Shown: one piece after another, positions 23,201 through 35,424 of the stretch
How positions within the stretch are numbered: position 1 is the first letter of the stretch
Layout of the letters: each line of letters opens with the position of its first letter
Assembly: GCA_026826555.1 (NCBI GenBank)
Contig: JAKSZT010054215.1
Location: 21,828,755 to 21,892,754, forward strand
DNA length: 64,000 nucleotides
DNA from: Tolypeutes matacus
Lineage: Eukaryota; Chordata; Mammalia; Cingulata; Chlamyphoridae
Direction: 5' to 3'
Notes under the pieces: generated by a model
Seen by the model: the letters and a program-made list of their open reading frames with translations, nothing else
Told to the model about the DNA's origin: nothing
Databases searched by the model: none
Translations under genes and position numbers: made by a program

Positions 23201-26200
23201 GAAGACACCCTGAGTAATTTCACAGGTCCCCACCTTACCGGAAACAGTCATTTCTTAAGGATCATTGATCTTGATTTCAGAATATGTTGAACATAATTGT
23301 ATTTTGTGTTTGATCTTAACAATAAAGTTGAAGTCCCATTCAAAATTATTACTCTCTTCTTGATGCCCTGAATTACTAATGTTAAACCGTGACTAGCATT
23401 CATAATATTTAAACCCTCACATGATATATGCAAACATATATGACTTCGCTACATCAGGGTTACTACAACACTGTTTTCCATGCATTGGGTCTGGATTTTG
23501 TTTGGAAGACTAAGATACAAATTCACAAGGGACAGATTCCAAGGATATGTCACCATGAATCCATGAATATCTACTTGCATTTGTCCTTTTTAAATTTTTT
23601 GAATTATTTATTCTGTTTAAGCTTTCTGACCTGAAATTATTAGGCCAAACTATTTGAATATTTTTATAGGTCAAAGACGTGGTTTTTTAAAAAATGGCAT
23701 TTGAAGTATTTTGTCAGATTGCTCTCTATTATAAATTGCCAACAATAATGTGTGGATTTGCCAGTTTTACTTTTGCCAGAAACTGGACAGTTGGATATTG
23801 CTTTTTGTTTGTTTGTTTGTTTTTAATATGTGCTTAACTCAATAAGTTTAAAATGTTACTTAAAAACAAATTCTAGGATGAAGGAGGGGAAGTGAGGACG
23901 TGGACTCTGAGTATGGTCGAGGTGGTAGCCAATGATGAGCCCAGGGACCGACTGGTTAGGCGAGCCAGGCTAACTTGGAGGTGGCTTGTTTTGTGGCTGA
24001 AACATCAACTTTGGGTCTTGAGTGTAGGATGGCTGTGACAAGAGAGTGTATGTGTAACAACTCTGAAATAGTTGAAAGGATAGCATATGTAAATCCAGAA
24101 CTCAATCTATTCAGTGTGCTTTTGAAAAGTGCTTTGAAATGTTTTCATTAGCTCCACGTATCTAAAGTAAAGTTCAAGTCCATGTGGCATTTAAAGGCTT
24201 TTACATTGTTTTTCTTGGGTTGTGAAGTCTGCAGTCACTTTTGACTTCTTCCTGGCTGGGTTGTGCTGATTTATGAACTGTTTTAACCCTTGTTTATTCT
24301 TGACACTCTTCTCTTTATTCTTAGACTAATTTTGGCTTTTTTCTTTCTTTCTTTCATTAAAGAACTGTAGGAAGTCAGGAAGATTAACAGGACCAAATAA
24401 AATTCAGACCAGTTAGTTTTGCTATTTGTTGGCATTTATCATTGGCATTGATTTACCTGTGGGTGGTAGAAGGTTTGCTCTTGTGAGTGAGGTGGAGAGG
24501 GAGGCAGATGGAGTGACAGGAAATGGGGGATCCCCTGGACAACTCGACCCAGAGCCTGCATTCCCCCTCAGACCCCACAGGTGACAAATAAAAGAATGAG
24601 CTTCCTGGCTCAACTCAGAGTTCTTTAGTGTGCCTTCACCTAGAGAAAATCTCAGCAGTGAGTCTTTCCCTTAAAGCTTAAAATCAAGTTACATGTTTAG
24701 TATTATGAAGTTTATAGTCATATTAGTAATACTGTGGTAAAAGTTACAACTAGTATTAGAATAATGATAGGGTTAACGAAGTTACTTTGTTTTATTGTTA
24801 GAGTCCAATTACTACCAGGGAAGTCATTTCACTTTGCAGGAAATGATGGTTAATTCTGGATCTGTGAGAAGGGGAAATGTGGACGGGCAAAAAATATCAA
24901 AACATACTAGTAAGTTGTTTTAAACTTTTTTCACTTCCAAATTTTAAAAAGTCCTCTTTACATCACATGCCTTTGTGGGGAAGGGGTAGGTATTGCTAAA
25001 TCCAGCCCTCATCACAGTGTGCCCCTGATCCCAGAAAGGTACACAGAGATTTTAAAGGGGAGTGAATATTGATTGTCAGGAGAAAAATATCACAAAAGAA
25101 AAAGTTCTTGAATGGATGGGCCATGTATTTTAAGGAATGAAGAAGAAAGCTTATTTAATTGGCACTTCATAAAAATCCCCAAACATTTTGCAGAGTACTT
25201 TAATAACTGTTGGTTACTTTTATGCTTTTATTTTATCTGTTCACTGTGCAAATGAGAAGAGGGGATCGTCCTCTGCCCAGTTGCTTATATAAAGCCTGCT
25301 GTCAGCTTCCCTTTGCGAGGCGCCTGTCCTTATTTGCATTAAATACCAGTTATTATTTCTTCAGGTTATTCCCTGTAAATAACTCTTATAACCTGATTAT
25401 GCCACATATGCACACACACACAGCGTGTTTTGCCTCGGGGTAATTAGAAGAGGAGAAGGAAAACCTGGTCCTTTAGATCTCAATTATACAATTTATAACA
25501 AGAGCTAGACACTTTTCCTTTTGTGTTCACAGTCAGAGGAGAAGGTAAATCCTGAACTTATAGACATAGAATAACAAATTTATAGTATCTGACTAAAACA
25601 TCCTTTGTTTGTAGGAACTAAGGATTTAAAGCGTCCTCTCTAATTTTAAAACTACACATTGATGTAGTGTGATATGGGATCAGAGCAAAAACCTGTGAGT
25701 TAGAGACTAGCCAGCCGGCAAAGCTGTGCCTTGGAAATGTGACATCCAGTGTGGATCATTTGTTAACTCCCCCTCCTCTGCATGGCAAAATTATTTTCAG
25801 TAACAATCATTGAAATGAGATGAATAATGGTAATGGCCAGAAACTCAACCAGTGACATTTTCTTTTATTGAACTTGAGTTCATTTTGAATCTTTGGAGCT
25901 AAGTAGGAAATCACTGTATGTTTCACTGTTTTCAATTTTAAATATAAACAAAACTCCAAGTGGTCATGCAGGCTGATGGGATTGAATTTGGTTGGTTGTT
26001 TTAAAGTTTATTTCACTCTTCTGTGTCTTGTTGTTACAATCACTCTGTTTGACATTGTTTACCAAATCTACTGAATACTCACAGAAATATGTATTATTAG
26101 GTCAGAGACCTCCTGGAAGCAAGCTTGAACAAATCCCGTAAACTTACTCCTGCACCAAACACACGCAGCTGAGCCTGTTGTGTGCTGGCTGGACTGTAAA

Positions 26201-26440
26201 ACTGGGAGTTCTCGGAATTAGCTTCCATAGAAGTCAATGTTTATTAAAGGATAAGCAATTAAAAAAGAGCTCATTTGAAACTTACTTATATCTTATTAAA
26301 ACTGAACCATCACTATAGCACAAAGATTTTAGGGGGAAGACACTGTCACTGACAATGCCCATTCATGGTGATAATAAAATAATAAAAATCATACAACTTT
26401 TAGTCTGTTTTGTTATTTTTTTAAATTCCCTACAGAGGAT
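23201..26440. other. Mostly single-copy region
   Basis: No coding gene or clear repeat recognised. At 25287-25350 a 'cttatataaagcc' TATA-like motif lies close to an octamer 'atttgcat'. This may be chance or part of a conserved non-coding element. Confidence 0.4.
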
Positions 26441-27185
26441 GTACTTCCTTATTGCCTGCAAGCTGGGTGGGCCCCGGGGGCCCCACCCACCACCCTTTGT
26501 AGGTCCCTGCCTGACTGTGGGATCTTGGACAAGCCATAGAATTTCCCGTTCTTGGTTCCCTGGTGGGTGAAAAAGAGGACAGGCTAGAGCACTGCTTATC
26601 AGATTTTTTTTTTAAAGTCGTAATTCTTCAAATAAAAAAAACCTGTAGTCCTCTATACTCAGGTTTAAAAGAGCTGGCGGCTTGGCTGCCCTGCCCCACT
26701 GCCCTGAGAGGTCTGCTAAGGAGCTCTGCCAAGGAGCCCCTTTTGAGAACCCCGAGACCAGTCCGCGTCAGGAGACGGTGGGGTGAGGTGCAGAAGGTCC
26801 CGTTCACGTGAAACCGAAACACGAAGTTACTTCAGGACTTTTCCTTCTCAGTATAGACAGGGTACAAGACACTTCGCAGGAGGGCAGAAATCCAGAGTCT
26901 AGGTGAGAGCGGGGGAAGTGCTCTCCCAAGGGTGAACACATCCTGCTAGTGGTGACCTCTGTTTTCCTTCCCCGCCCCCTCAGTTTCCACCTAGGTCACA
27001 GCCTTGAATGGAGAGATCAGAGGGTGTCAAGCTGCCGGCCACCCACTCTTGCTCCAATGTAGATTTAACTGTCTGTCTCTTTATTTGTTGTGTGTTTCTG
27101 GAGCTATAACCTGGAATAGGTGTATCTTCTCTAGCTTCCCCCGCAGTGGTGTGTGATAAGGCACAATTAAGACAGTGCGTGTGCT
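26441..27185. other. GC-richer sequence without recognised gene
   Basis: The 26466-26492 segment is a near-palindromic G/C run (gtgggccccgggggccccac). ORFs at 26563-26822 on both strands have no recognisable product. Confidence 0.4.
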
Positions 27186-27189
27186 GAGA

Positions 27190-27395
27190 GCATGGACTTT
27201 CCGTGAAGAATTTTATCCCAATTACCACCTATATATGTATCTCCTTGGGAATGTTGGTTTCCTCCTCTGTAAAATGGAGATAATAATTTGGCCCTCCGCA
27301 TATGGAATAAGATAATGCATGCCAAGTACTTAGCACAGTGCCTGATATATAGGATGTGTGTTCAACTCTCTGTAAATGTTTACTACCATTGTCCC
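27190..27395 (+). mobile_element. MIR SINE
   Basis: 'gtttcctcctctgtaaaatg', 'gagataataatttgg' and 'agcacagtgcctgatatata' are the MIR core and 3' end. Confidence 0.8.
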
Positions 27396-28480
27396 AGGAA
27401 AACCCAAAAATATTACCGCAAGTCCTTAAACGTATTAGATAGGGAGGAGAAACTTAGAGACGCTCTTGTTAATTGATCTGTTCATGGCCTGAAAGCCAGA
27501 ATACGTGGTTAGAACTGCTTACTGTCTCTAGGAAATTCTGAAGGTCTTTCAAGCTAAATGCAAGTATTTACGAGGTGCATATGAAATATTTTTGCGGCAT
27601 GATCATGTTTGCAGCATGATCTTGGTCTAAAAGTTCGAGTGTGAACTCCGCTGTCTTGGAAAAATTGGTGATCTAAGTTGAGTCCTCCAAACTGACTTTA
27701 AATATAGCAGAGGAGACAGTGATTATTTCTCAGATGTGACCCCCCCTCCCTTACACTTCTGGGACCTGGAATTTGTGACGGTGTTAATTTCCAGGTAGAA
27801 TGGGAAGGAAGATCATGCTGGCTAGCCATAGACGTTCATGAAATCACAGGCAATGTCCAGGGAAGGTATCAAGGAGGTGTGCCAGTCATGTGTCAATCAT
27901 ACGTAGAGCCTGTTTAAACTGAAACGGAGTCACATATAAATACCTGGAAAATTTGAAACATATTTACATATAACAAGGTGCAATGGGAGAGTTTTAGGAG
28001 GATTTATTTGTATTTTCAGTTGAAGAAACAGAAGCTTTGGATATAGGTCACCAAGAAAAGCTTGGGTGGGGGAGGAGCCACTTTTTAAAAAATCACCTTT
28101 GTGACGTGCCTCTGCCCGGGGCCCCTGTAGTCCACGGGGCACGAAGTACTGAGGTTGAGTGTGCACCAGGGTTCTGTGAACTCCTCATCAGCACACAGCG
28201 TAGATCAGCAAGGGCTCCTGGAGGGAAAGACGCGCACGGCTAGGTTTCCTGGCAGCGCGTGATCCTGGAAGCAGATGGGCGCCTCCATTCATTAATGAGC
28301 GGCTCTGTTCCTTCCGGCCTCCCGTCCTGACGTGCAAATCATCCCTTCTCTGAGCTCAGAGGTCCCCTCTGGATGAAACACTTGCCGTCACGCTACCGCT
28401 TTTGCTTTTGTTGTCGTTTGCAGAAGAGATGTGATGATAGTAAAGATAATGTGGGTGGGGTATTTTGAGCCTAATCCTCA
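27396..28480. other. No recognised feature
   Basis: Single-copy-looking sequence. No gene or repeat was identified. Confidence 0.4.
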
Positions 28481-28830
28481 TAGCCTGATACAACTTTCCC
28501 TTCCCTTTGAACAAATCCTAAGATATCTGAGGTCAAACAGAGCTGGCTGACCTTGGCTCTCCCATTCACTCCCTTTGACCCTGTCTGAGTCACCTGACCC
28601 TCCGAGCCTGTGGGGGAACTGATACCTCCCTGAGTGCTTGTTGGGTGGATTTCTTGAAATGGTGTGTGGGAAGCACCCAGCACTGGGCCCTGCCCACGAG
28701 CAGACTCCCAGATAGTCTTTGCATAGAAGGGGTGGGGCGGTATTCCCAACCGTGGATTATTTTAGAAAGGAAAAGCCCACATAGGGTCTCTTCTTTCGGG
28801 GTAAACATTCTCTTCCAAAATGCACGTATG

Positions 28831-28880
28831 TGTCGTTTACCATGTAAACGAATTTACATGTCGTTTACCATGTAAATTCG
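28831..28880. repeat. Double palindrome with internal direct repeat
   Basis: A 7-bp stem (cgtttac at 28834-28840, gtaaacg at 28844-28850) has a 3-base loop. It overlaps an 11-bp stem (cgaatttacat at 28849-28859, atgtaaattcg at 28870-28880) with a 10-base loop. The 18-mer tgtcgtttaccatgtaaa is repeated at 28831-28848 and 28859-28876. Such structures typically arise by template switching during replication. Confidence 0.9.
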
Positions 28881-29693
28881 GGGCACAGTTCTGAATTCTG
28901 CCTTTTCCGCATTTAATATTGCATTTTCAACCTTTCCTATGTCATTTTTAATAGCTACACTAAAATCAGAACTTCTAAAACCATTATCCTGTCAGACTTT
29001 GGGGCGATTTCTATTCCTGTTTTTTATAGCTAACAATGACAATCAGAGGAAAAAGTTCTTTTGCTTGTCAAATATTTCTGTTGGGAAAATGTGTCTGTAA
29101 ATGAGATGATTAGGTCAAATATTAAAAATACCTCTAGGGTTCTCAGTTCATAAAGTGGAGCTATATTGTTTTCTCTGAGGAATGTACCATTGCCCATGAC
29201 GCCAGCACTTCACAGGTGAATTCATTCGGATTTGGCAGCATTAGAAGTAGCCATTGAATATGGTCAACATAGTAGGCGTAAAATGGTGACCTTTGTTTTC
29301 TTCAGTTTGCCTTCCTTTACTGTCCCTTTTTATTTACCATATCTGCCCGTTCTACCACCTTTTTTTTGTCAAATAAGCAGTTCCTATTTAATATGGATGA
29401 GGCTATAAATTGTCTCTTGGTGTATCAAAAACTTTATGGTTTATGTTTGATTCTGGAATATATGCTGCTCCTTATGTCTTTCTGTAGTGTGATCTCTGTG
29501 TTAAACGTATCCATCCATCAATAGATTGGTGACTCTTGCAATAAAATTAATTTGACTCCACAGACTTGTTCTGGACAGGAGTTTGGTTACCTGGGAATTT
29601 TGTTTCCAAGTGGCTACCAATTACAAAGCCTCTGTGATTTTATATTATTTAAACATGAATATAACCCCAAAACCTAACTATAGAGGCAATAAG
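28881..29693. other. No recognised feature
   Basis: AT-rich single-copy-looking sequence. Confidence 0.4.
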
Positions 29694-29704
29694 AATGGAG
29701 TAAA

Positions 29705-29996
29705 TATCCATTAAGAATGGAGTGTATATCCATTAAGAGTGATGAGCCACACTGATGAAGAATGTTTGTGTGGGATGTTGTGGGAGGTATGGGAGGTGGG
29801 GAACATGGGAATCCCTGTAATTTCTGTGTAATATTTAGGTAATCTAAGCACCTTTAAAAATATATATATATACATAAAAATAACATTTATGTAAGCAAAT
29901 ACACATATGCATATATATATATATTATTTTACAAATATTGGTATGTATTGTGAAAAATTTGATTTTTACCCACAATAAAAAAAAAAATTTTAAAAA
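29705..29996 (+). mobile_element. Short retroposed 3' end with TSD and AT-rich tail
   Basis: An 11-bp TSD, aatggagtaaa, lies at 29694-29704 and 29997-30007. The insert has a G-rich body (gggatgttgtgggaggtatg), TA repeats at about 29862-29930 and an A-rich end. It looks like the 3' end of a LINE, perhaps L1; the family is uncertain. Confidence 0.6.
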
Positions 29997-30424
29997 AATG
30001 GAGTAAAAGTGAGATCATTGTCCCTGACAAGTAAGGGAGCTTGAAGCTTGAAGAATGCTTTTTTCCCAGCAGCTTTCATTATTTATGATAAAAGTACATT
30101 GTGGATACAGGCCGAGTGGCCAAAATAAACATTTGGGGGAATTCTGGCATTATTCTCATCTGGGAACAAGTTCTAGTCTTTTGTTTACTTCTTTACTTAG
30201 TTTTCCAGACAAGGCAATGGCGGCCCCACCCCATCTTAATTTTAAACACATTTTTCTCATCGCCACCACCCTAACGCAGCTCTTATTTCTTGTTGATTCA
30301 GCTAGAGTCACACATCCAGGGTTGTTGCTGAAGGTGGTAATAAGACCGAAACCACTTGGTTTTACATATGAAAAGGCTGTGCCGGGAGATGCTAAGTGTC
30401 CAGGTGGCCTCTGCCTGGTCCCCC

Positions 30425-30780
30425 TGCCTGAAGGACACCCCCTTCAGGTCACCCCCACTCTCCTGTCACTATCACACTAATCTTCCCGAAGCACAGTGCT
30501 GATTGTATTCCTTTCCTTTGCAGACACCTTCAGCGGTTCCTCCCACTCCTCAGAATATAGTCTTAGGGGTAGGGGAAAAGGACTTCAACACCTTCGGCCA
30601 GCTACTCTCTTGCACCCCTAAATCTTTCGGCTGTGTGGGATGCCATGCCTTTCCATAATGGCGCAGCTGAGGCTTTACTCCAGCAGTTCCTCATTCCTGA
30701 AACTCTTCCTCCCCTCCACCCTGACTTCTCGTTCACCTTTGTGACTCCCATATCACCTAACTAAAGAAAACCTCGTTTTT
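30425..30780 (+). mobile_element. L2 LINE remnant
   Basis: 'cactaatcttcccgaagcac', 'tcccactcctcagaatatag' and 'cctgaaactcttcctcccct' resemble the L2 3' region. The ORF at 30055-30480 is incidental. Confidence 0.5.
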
Positions 30781-30949
30781 ATCAATATCAGTGATAGCAA
30801 TCATTACTGATATAGTGTACTTATTCTCAGGTGACACAGATTGGGAAGCATTTATTTTGTTGGAAAATATTACCTTTACTTTCATTTTAAGTAATATTTT
30901 AACAATTTTTAATTGCAATTAGACAAAAATGAAATTTTTCTTCATATAG

Positions 30950-31135
30950 TTTTTTTAATATATATATATTTTTTTAATAAAAAGAAACTTAGATTATACA
31001 AATGTTACATTAAAAATATAGGGGATTCCCATATGCCCTGCTCCCTAACCCACCCACATTTTCCCACATCAACAACATCCTTCATTAGTGTGGTACATTT
31101 GCCACAATTGATGAACTTATCTTGACAGTCACAAG
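30950..31135 (-). mobile_element. L1 3' UTR fragment
   Basis: 'gattcccatatgccctgctc', 'cattagtgtggtacatttgc' and 'cacaattgatgaact' match the reverse complement of L1 3' UTRs. A related segment is at 43500-43600. Confidence 0.6.
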
Positions 31136-31139
31136 TATT

Positions 31140-32555
31140 TTACTTTTAAAATATATGAACTGGTTAATGGACAATCTTTTAATAATCTGGTATATTAAGC
31201 TTTAGAGTTAACATTTAGCAAAATTTTGCTCCACAAATTAACTTTTTAAAAATGACAGGAAATATGCACAATTAGAATCTATGTTTAGACAGATGTCCTT
31301 TTCCCTTTCTCAAAATAAAAGCTTTAAAAAGTACAGTATAAAATTTTTAGATATGAAGGCACTGCATAACTTTTCATCATATGGCTAATGTCTTGCTTGA
31401 CAGCAAGAGGAAACTAGTCTACTGAATTTAATGGAAAATAAGAAATTTTTTGAGGAAGGAAGTAGTTCTCACCAGAGAAAAAGAACCTTTTGATCCATCT
31501 AGTTAATGGATTCCTCTCCAAGATTGCACTTTAAAAATTTACTTGGAAAAGCTATCTCGAGTATATCAGCCACAAATATTCCTAGTCTTACACTGCTTGA
31601 GTGTCAAGGGTTGTGGAGAAGAGTACTACGGGTGTGAAAAATATGTATGTCCAAAAAAGTCACTCATCTGTTATGTTAAGTCTAAATATACCTTTTGAAA
31701 TCCACTGTTTTTATATAAATGTGCCCAACAATGAATGCTCTATGAAAGCAATTTTTTAAAAATTAAGTTTATAGTATCTCAGCCATTATATCTCCTATTC
31801 ATAAACTTAGGGAATTGTATTTGTTTTTGATATATTGAATTAAAGATTCAGGGAGTGCCCTGATGTCCTAAACTCTGTTACAGAAACAAAAGCCATATTC
31901 GGGGGCTCTTATGAGTAATTAACCACTTTTGTTACCATCTGAGACACTAAACCAAAAGCTGTCCAACATTACATGAGCTGCAGTGGTGGCCATGGAGGCT
32001 TCAGGGTGGCCTGGAGAATCAGATCCTGAAGCTCTTGGTAGCATGTAGTTGATTTCAAACTCCCCTTTTAAGGACATATGAAAAAGGAATGGAATTTTGC
32101 CCTGTAAAGTAAATCACACTGTACTGTTTTTAACAGGAAGAATAATTTTAGTTGAAGTGAACTTTGTTCTTTTCAGACCAGTAAATAGTGGTCTACAAGG
32201 TTATTGTCCAAGATGCTAAGCCATTTAACCTAGTCTGATGATTCATGTTTTTCTTTATAAGTGTTTTAATTACATTAGAGAGGAGAGAAAGTTATATATA
32301 TATTTAAATCAGATTCGTTTCAGAACAAATAAAATAGCACAATAGAGAAAAAATTACTTAAAAATAGTTGTATTTATATTCCACAATTTGCTCAAATACT
32401 GTTTTTTGTGTTTTGTTTTTTTTTAATAAACTTTCTACAGGATGTTTTTAAAACAAATTCTTCACATTGTGTCTTGACTATGTACTTAACGGTATTTCAG
32501 GGAAATGGTTCTGTGTGTTTTATAGCTTAATTTGTACTAAAGGGATGGCAGGTAG
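31140..32555 (-). other. Possible 3' UTR of the ASF1A pseudogene
   Basis: This AT-rich sequence lies directly downstream of the pseudogene stop on the minus strand and contains no repeat that I recognise. A long AT-rich ASF1A 3' UTR would fit, but I cannot confirm its end. No clean poly(T) on the + strand with a matching TSD was found near 31.1 kb. Confidence 0.35.
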
Positions 32556-33372
32556 TCACATGCAACCGCGGTGGGATTCCAACATGACATTTAGTGAGTT
32601 TTCTGACATGGTCCATCCCTTTGATGCTGAACGCAATGCATCTTTTGAAAGAAGTGCCTGTAGGTTTGAATTACTGCTCTCTGCCTCTTCCTGTTTTTTC
32701 AGTGTTATTTTCCCAATTAATGTGGAATCTTGTGACTCTGGGATTGGATGCTTAGAAAAGTCTGGTTTTACTGGCAAATTTTCCCTTAATTCTGTCTCAG
32801 TATATTCATTATTTACATAATAGCCAACGCAAATAAATTACTGACCTCGGTAGGTGCATGTAATTAGCACAACTGTTAGACCTGCTGCCTCTGCATCTGG
32901 GTTGAGTTCTGGATTAGGTGCATCAGCCTGAAATACAAACATATGCCTTCCTGCAGGAACTGGACTCACTACAGCAGAGTCAAAAACTTGGTTGTATTCT
33001 TCACTTTCTGCAGAGCCCACACAGATAATTTTCCATTCCAAGTCTTTTATTTCCTAGCCCACTTTTGTGTTTTAAGTTCAGGGTATCTTCTATATTTGTT
33101 TGGATGTGGAGTTATTTTAATTAGATTTCAACACGTTCTTGAAGGAAGTCTTCTTTCAGACTATTTAGAAGCCAGTGATTAAGTCCTGGAAATTATTTAA
33201 GTATTTTACAGATTTTTGCTCATGAGTTAAATGTAACTTTCCAGCCTAGAAATGTTTTTCTTCCTTCAGACAGGTCCTCTCTGCACTGGAAGGTGATCTC
33301 GAACCCGAAGGGGCTGTAGAAAGGAGAAGGGTTGTCCAACACCACCTCATTGTTCACCTGAACCGTGGCCAT
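32556..33372 (-). pseudogene. ASF1A: ASF1A processed pseudogene (disrupted)
   Basis: ASF1A is a histone H3-H4 chaperone of about 204 residues. Reading the minus strand from the ATG at 33372, the sequence gives MATVQVNNEVVLDNPSPFYS and FEITF, then after an interruption EWKIICVGSAESEEY, VPAGRHMFVFQADAPNPE and VVLITCTYRGQ. Further on come YYVNNEYTETELREN and PVKPDFSK, and the C-terminus ends SENSLNVMLESHRGCM before a stop at 32556-32558. The C-terminal part marks it as ASF1A and not ASF1B. Defects seen: a GAA-to-TAA stop right after TYRGQ, a deletion of roughly 16-19 bases at the LQRNILAS segment that shifts the frame, many substitutions, and a 220-bp insertion at about 33045-33264. Apart from that insertion the coding parts run together without introns, which indicates retroposition. 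The AT-rich sequence to the left (to about 31200) may be its 3' UTR, and about 150 bases to the right may be 5' UTR. No clear poly(A) tail or TSD was pinned down. It lies antisense to ATP8B1. Confidence 0.92.
33045..33264 (-). other. 220-bp insertion inside the ASF1A pseudogene
   Basis: The insertion splits the ASF1A reading frame between the codons for ...DLSE and DLEW... (about residues 36 and 37). On the minus strand the left junction reads CTGAAG|GAAGAA and the right junction reads AAATAAAAG|ACTTGG. The insert is AT-rich, has no long ORF and matches none of the repeats I recognise. It ends in AG, but its first bases are GA where a GT donor would be expected. It may be a cassette exon or retained intron carried by the retroposed transcript, or a later insertion. 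Confidence 0.7.
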
Positions 33373-33739
33373 ACGGGGGAAGGGGGGGACAAACAGTGGG
33401 AACTGGGGCTTGTCACAGCACAATAAAGTCCAGCGTGTGGCCGCTTGGGAGAGGGCAGACCCCCGTCCCAGCGCATTGTGCAGCTGCGCCTTGAGAAACC
33501 TCTTTTTCCCTCTTTTTATTTATATGGGCGCACTCTACAGTGCTTTGCGGCTTTCCTATTTCCAGGAAGCATTTTAAATTTCACAGCTCTTCGGTGTAGG
33601 CGACAGGTGTACCCCAAAGCTTGATTTTGGTTGTCTGGTTTGTGGAACTGCTGATGCTCCAGGTACGGAAGGGGGAAATGGCTGAGGTGTGGACTGGGGA
33701 GCATGCTCCAGTGCTCCCTGGACAGAGCTGAATTCCAGG

Positions 33740-34015
33740 CTAATTCCCGGTGTGTTCACTGTACTGAACCTAGCACAGCGCCCCGATATGTGCTGAGAGG
33801 ACCTGAATCCAACCTGGGTATTTCCACCATGAGCAAAATAACCTGGGACGAGGTCCTGAACCACCTCGGTTTTTTCACTGGTAAAATGGCAACGATAGTG
33901 CCTGGACACACACTCAAAAAATGACATGCAAGTTGAGTGAGGCGATGGGTGTGAAAAGACTTAGTAAGCTATAAGGGGCTGCCTAATGTGAACTAGAAGT
34001 CATCATCATTACTAG
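33740..34015 (+). mobile_element. MIR SINE
   Basis: 'ggacctgaatccaacctggg', 'ggtcctgaaccacctcggtt', 'ttcactggtaaaatggcaac' and 'actagaagtcatcatcatta' follow the MIR layout. Confidence 0.65.
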
Positions 34016-34689
34016 ATTATGTTGGGGAGCCCATGACTCAGTTAGATCAAGTCATTAAGAAATCCTTTAAGCTTTGTCCAGGAAAATGGGGAAAAAATCT
34101 GCCCTTTTCTGAAAGGTCAAGGTTTCCAGGTTTTCCTGCACCTTCTCAATGGTAGGCATTTAAGTTGTGCTGTAGGAGGTGAGAGCCAGATTTCCTCCAT
34201 GGCACAGGCTCCAGGCTAGACGTTCTGAGGGACAGGAGAAGCTGTGGACCCAGAGAAGCATTTTCTATTGTGAATAAAGGTCTAGATAAATTGTCCCCAC
34301 AGAGATGATTGCTGCCTGTTTTTGTTAACTCTCCCAGGTTTCTAGGTTTCCTAGGTCTTAGTTTAAGAGGATATTTAAAAGATGTAACCTTGTTTGTGCT
34401 AGGAACTGTAATTATGTTGTTTCTATAACAGTATAAAGTTTGAATTTAATCTAGATCTTAGATATGCTTTATTGCCATTGCCTCATGAGATTCTTGGTGT
34501 AATTGCAACTATCAAGCTGGTCAGATTTTACTTAAAAATATATTGGGCATATTCCAAACAGGGTGTGGAGTATGTCTAGGATAACAGAGAAGATTTCTCT
34601 GCCTTTTAGTGGGAACTCTTCTTTGGAATAACTTGGAAATGACAATGGCCATATCAGTTAACTGCCAGGAGTTTGCCACACTGCACAGC

Positions 34690-35395
34690 TTGAGGGCACA
34701 GTGCCCACAAGGCTGCTGCAAGTTCAGGGGTCCCCAGGGCCATTCTCACTTCTGACAATCATTACAAATTTGTGGGTTCCCACGACCACCCTCAAGTTTG
34801 ATAACTCGCTAGAACTACTCGCAAAACTCAGGAAAGCATTCTACTTACAAGTACAGTTTTATTATAGCAAAAGGATACAAATCAGAACTAGATGCAGAGG
34901 GCGGGGTTTGGGAGGGAGGGTCCCAAATGCAAAGCTCAGTCATCCTCAGGGATGTGTTACCCTTTCAGCACATCAATGTGTAGGTAATACTCAAAAAGTA
35001 TTGCCGGCCAGGTAAGCTTACCTGAACTTCAGTGTCCAGAGCTTTCATTGGGGCCATGTAGTTGAACTCAACCTCCAGCCCTACTTCTAGCCAAGCAGTC
35101 CGGCTGATGTCACGTGGTGTGGCTCAAAGTCCCAACCTTCCAGTCACATGGTTTGTCTTTCTGGTGTGGCTAGTCCCCCTCCTCGATCATCTCCTTAGAA
35201 TAAACTACCTACAGACCCACCTTGACACTTCCTTAGCTTGAACTATCAGGTGTGATCTGAGGAGCCCACCATAAATAACAAAGACACTCCAATTATTTGG
35301 GCAATTCCAAAGGCTTAGAGGTTACCTCCAAAGAACTGGGGACAAAGCCCAGACCTCATTAGGCTGACGCCAAATTCTTTATTATGCAGTACCAT
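34690..35395 (-). mobile_element. ERV-derived LTR (family uncertain)
   Basis: 'ggttcccacgaccaccctca', 'acagttttattatagcaaaa' and 'tggggacaaagcccagacct' resemble a mammalian ERV LTR read in reverse. No internal viral genes were seen. Confidence 0.5.
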
Positions 35396-35424
35396 ACCAT
35401 TGAGTTATTATTATTTGTGATTAG

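Noticed and set aside
26466..26492. GC palindrome as a functional site
   Set aside because: The symmetry is imperfect, and a G/C-only run easily appears palindromic. No supporting context.
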